Assembly (NCBI GenBank): GCA_030697205.1
Contig: JAUYQP010000013.1
Location: 223,258-287,257, forward strand
Reading direction: 5' to 3'
DNA length: 64,000 nt
From: Mycobacteriales bacterium
Lineage (GTDB): Bacteria; Actinomycetota; Actinomycetes; Mycobacteriales; SCTD01
Position numbers and translations under genes: made by a program. The stretch's first letter is position 1. Each line of letters begins with the position of its first letter. A model generated the notes under the pieces. It searched no databases and was not told the DNA's origin. It was given only the letters and a program-made list of their open reading frames with translations. Shown one piece after another: positions 62,946 through 64,000 of the stretch.

Positions 62946-63604
62946 GCACGCCTGACCCGGGGTGGCGAGCGGTGCGCGAGGGCTACGACCAGGCGGCCCC
63001 GCTCTACGCGGAGGCCTTCCCCGACACCCGAGCCGAGATCGCGCTCGACCTCGCCATGCTCGACGCCTTCACCTCGCAGGTGCGGACCACCCCCGACGGG
63101 CGGGTCCTCGATGCCGGCTGCGGCACGGGTCGTCTCAGCCGGCACCTCGCAGATAACGGGTGCGACGTCGACGGCCTGGACCTCTCGCCGGGGATGCTCG
63201 CGATAGCGCGCCGCGAGCGCCCCGGCCTCGCCTCCGTCGTCGGGTCGGTGACCGAGCTGCCGTTCCGCGACGACGCCTTCGACGGCGTGCTGCTCTGGTA
63301 CTCCCTCATCCACCTTCCTCCCGACGCGCTGCCCCTCGCCCTCGCCGAGACCGCCCGGGTCCTGCGGCCCGGCGGGGCCGTCCTGATCGGCGCCCAGTCG
63401 GGCGAGGGCACCCGCGACGTGGCCTGGTCCTACGTCGATGTGGGCGGTCACGAGCCGGCACGGCTCCAGCGCCATCTCGTCACCGCGGACCGGATCGCGC
63501 ACGAACTGGAGAGCGTGGGCCTGCGTGCGGTCGCGCAGCTCACCCGCAGGGGGCAGGGTGCCGAGCGCGACGACCAGTGCAGCGTGCTCGCCACCAGCCG
63601 ATAG
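62942..63604 (+). CDS. Class I SAM-dependent methyltransferase
   Basis: A 220-residue enzyme. SAM-binding motif VLDAGCGTGRLSRHL, acidic DGLDLSPGMLAIARR, and later LPFRDDAFDGVLLWYSLIHL and ALAETARVLRPGGAVLIGAQ follow the order of small-molecule methyltransferases. GTG start inside the DUF2855 stop. Substrate unknown. Confidence 0.9.
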   Translation: MSTPDPGWRAVREGYDQAAPLYAEAFPDTRAEIALDLAMLDAFTSQVRTTPDGRVLDAGCGTGRLSRHLADNGCDVDGLDLSPGMLAIARRERPGLASVVGSVTELPFRDDAFDGVLLWYSLIHLPPDALPLALAETARVLRPGGAVLIGAQSGEGTRDVAWSYVDVGGHEPARLQRHLVTADRIAHELESVGLRAVAQLTRRGQGAERDDQCSVLATSR

Positions 63605-63757
63605 AGAACTCCTCTCACGGCTGCTTCGAAGACGTCATCCGCTGACTTGGAAAACGTCCGTCGCCATGGGGCGTGCGGCGCCACATCCTGGGAAATTGCA
63701 GTCGTTGTGGCGGGTGCCAACCACTGCTCCACGTCCTGAAATAGTCGTCCACACCCC

Positions 63758-63785
63758 TTGTGATGCGGCAGATCCGGGTTACTAT
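63758..63785 (+). promoter_or_regulatory. Candidate sigma-70-type promoter for the DUF222-type gene
   Basis: TTGTGA (63758-63763) and TACTAT (63780-63785) are spaced 16 bp apart in the lowest-GC part of the window's last 400 bp. The 215-bp gap from 63605 to 63819 holds no gene I can support. Confidence 0.5.
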
Positions 63786-63819
63786 TAGCACAGTTGTTCG
63801 TACGGCTGGTGCGGGGGTG

Positions 63820-64000
63820 GTGAGGGTGGTTCAGGTGACGTCGGGGGTCCCGGCTGACGCACGCGTGACCGCCGCCCGGGCTGCCCTGCAGGCCGCGATC
63901 GAGCCTTCTGCTGACGGGCTCACGGCTGCGGCGGATGTGCACGAGCTGCTCGCGATGCAGGCCGAGATCGCCGCCGCTCTCGCTGGCCGGTTGCAGGTCG
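63820..64000 (+). CDS. DUF222/HNH endonuclease-type protein, N-terminus (cut by window edge)
   Basis: A frame from one of several nearby GTG codons (63817, 63820 or 63826) is open to the window end. It reads VVQVTSGVPADARVTAARAA, then LQAAIEPSADGLTAAADVHE and LLAMQAEIAAALAGRLQV. The Ala-rich helical beginning is typical of DUF222 (13E12-like) proteins, which usually carry an HNH nuclease domain further on. The diagnostic nuclease part lies outside the window, so the family call is tentative. Confidence 0.45.
   Translation, partial: MRVVQVTSGVPADARVTAARAALQAAIEPSADGLTAAADVHELLAMQAEIAAALAGRLQV

Overview
The window is very GC-rich, densely packed DNA from the chromosome of an actinobacterium. 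This rests on a WhiB iron-sulfur regulator beside a PASTA-containing class A penicillin-binding protein, paired ArsA/Get3-like ATPases, a UMF1-type transporter, a TadA-associated protein family, DUF3039, and heavy use of GTG starts with 4-base GTGA/ATGA start-stop overlaps. Several blocks (paired ATPases-whiB-ponA2; asd/ask; recR-ybaB-dnaX; tadA) also lie in one broad chromosomal neighbourhood in Mycobacterium, so much of the window looks like ancestral actinobacterial backbone interrupted by lineage-specific genes. The genus cannot be named from the sequence alone.

Layout. 1-1.8 kb: end of a DUF350 gene and a membrane-fused spermidine-synthase-like protein. 1.8-7.4 kb: two Get3/ArsA-like ATPases, whiB, a class A PBP and a GatB/YqeY protein. 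7.4-11.3 kb: tRNA-Pro, an S9 peptidase and a secreted beta-propeller protein. 11.3-17.1 kb: lipoprotein, Ser/Thr kinase, asd, a secreted CocE-type hydrolase and ask. 17.1-24.1 kb: ABC exporter, GNAT protein, recR, ybaB, dnaX, SRP RNA and tRNA-Ser. 24.1-28.8 kb: P450, an unknown alanine/threonine-rich protein, a GMC (cholesterol-oxidase-like) oxidoreductase and its divergent TetR regulator. 28.9-38.4 kb: a surface-polysaccharide locus with Wzm and Wzt halves of an ABC exporter, two large modular glycosyltransferases, two O-acyltransferases and a methyltransferase. 38.4-40.9 kb: a minus-strand run of a secreted protein, an L,D-transpeptidase and an ECF sigma factor fused to a zinc-finger/membrane extension. 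41.0-43.7 kb: an island-like stretch with a truncated MMPL gene, an MFS transporter and a thioredoxin-fold protein. 43.9-45.5 kb: tRNA-Ser, tadA and two tandem TadA-associated proteins. 45.6-52.8 kb: small hypotheticals, a thioredoxin-reductase-like flavoprotein, a histone-like repeat protein, a degenerate EAL protein, murB, a LuxR-type response regulator and rarD. 52.8-55.5 kb: a compact operon of three exported proteins with a SipW-type signal peptidase. 55.6-64 kb: LytM peptidase, aldo/keto reductase, PlsC, UMF1 transporter, glyA under a ZTP riboswitch, a DUF2855 protein, a methyltransferase and the start of a DUF222-type protein.

The most notable non-genic signal is a 46-bp interspersed palindromic repeat with GTCTCGG/CCGAGAC ends. 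It occurs five times (7601, 21165, and three in tandem from 48304 to 48488), always between genes. Four other long-loop inverted repeats lie in other intergenic gaps. Further points of interest are the SipW operon with a perfect palindrome upstream, the sigma/anti-sigma-like fusion in a run with an L,D-transpeptidase, an internal aspartokinase beta-subunit start, a RecQ N-terminal remnant, and a 42-residue basic protein too small for most gene finders. All functional statements come from reading motifs and gene order; no database search was run.
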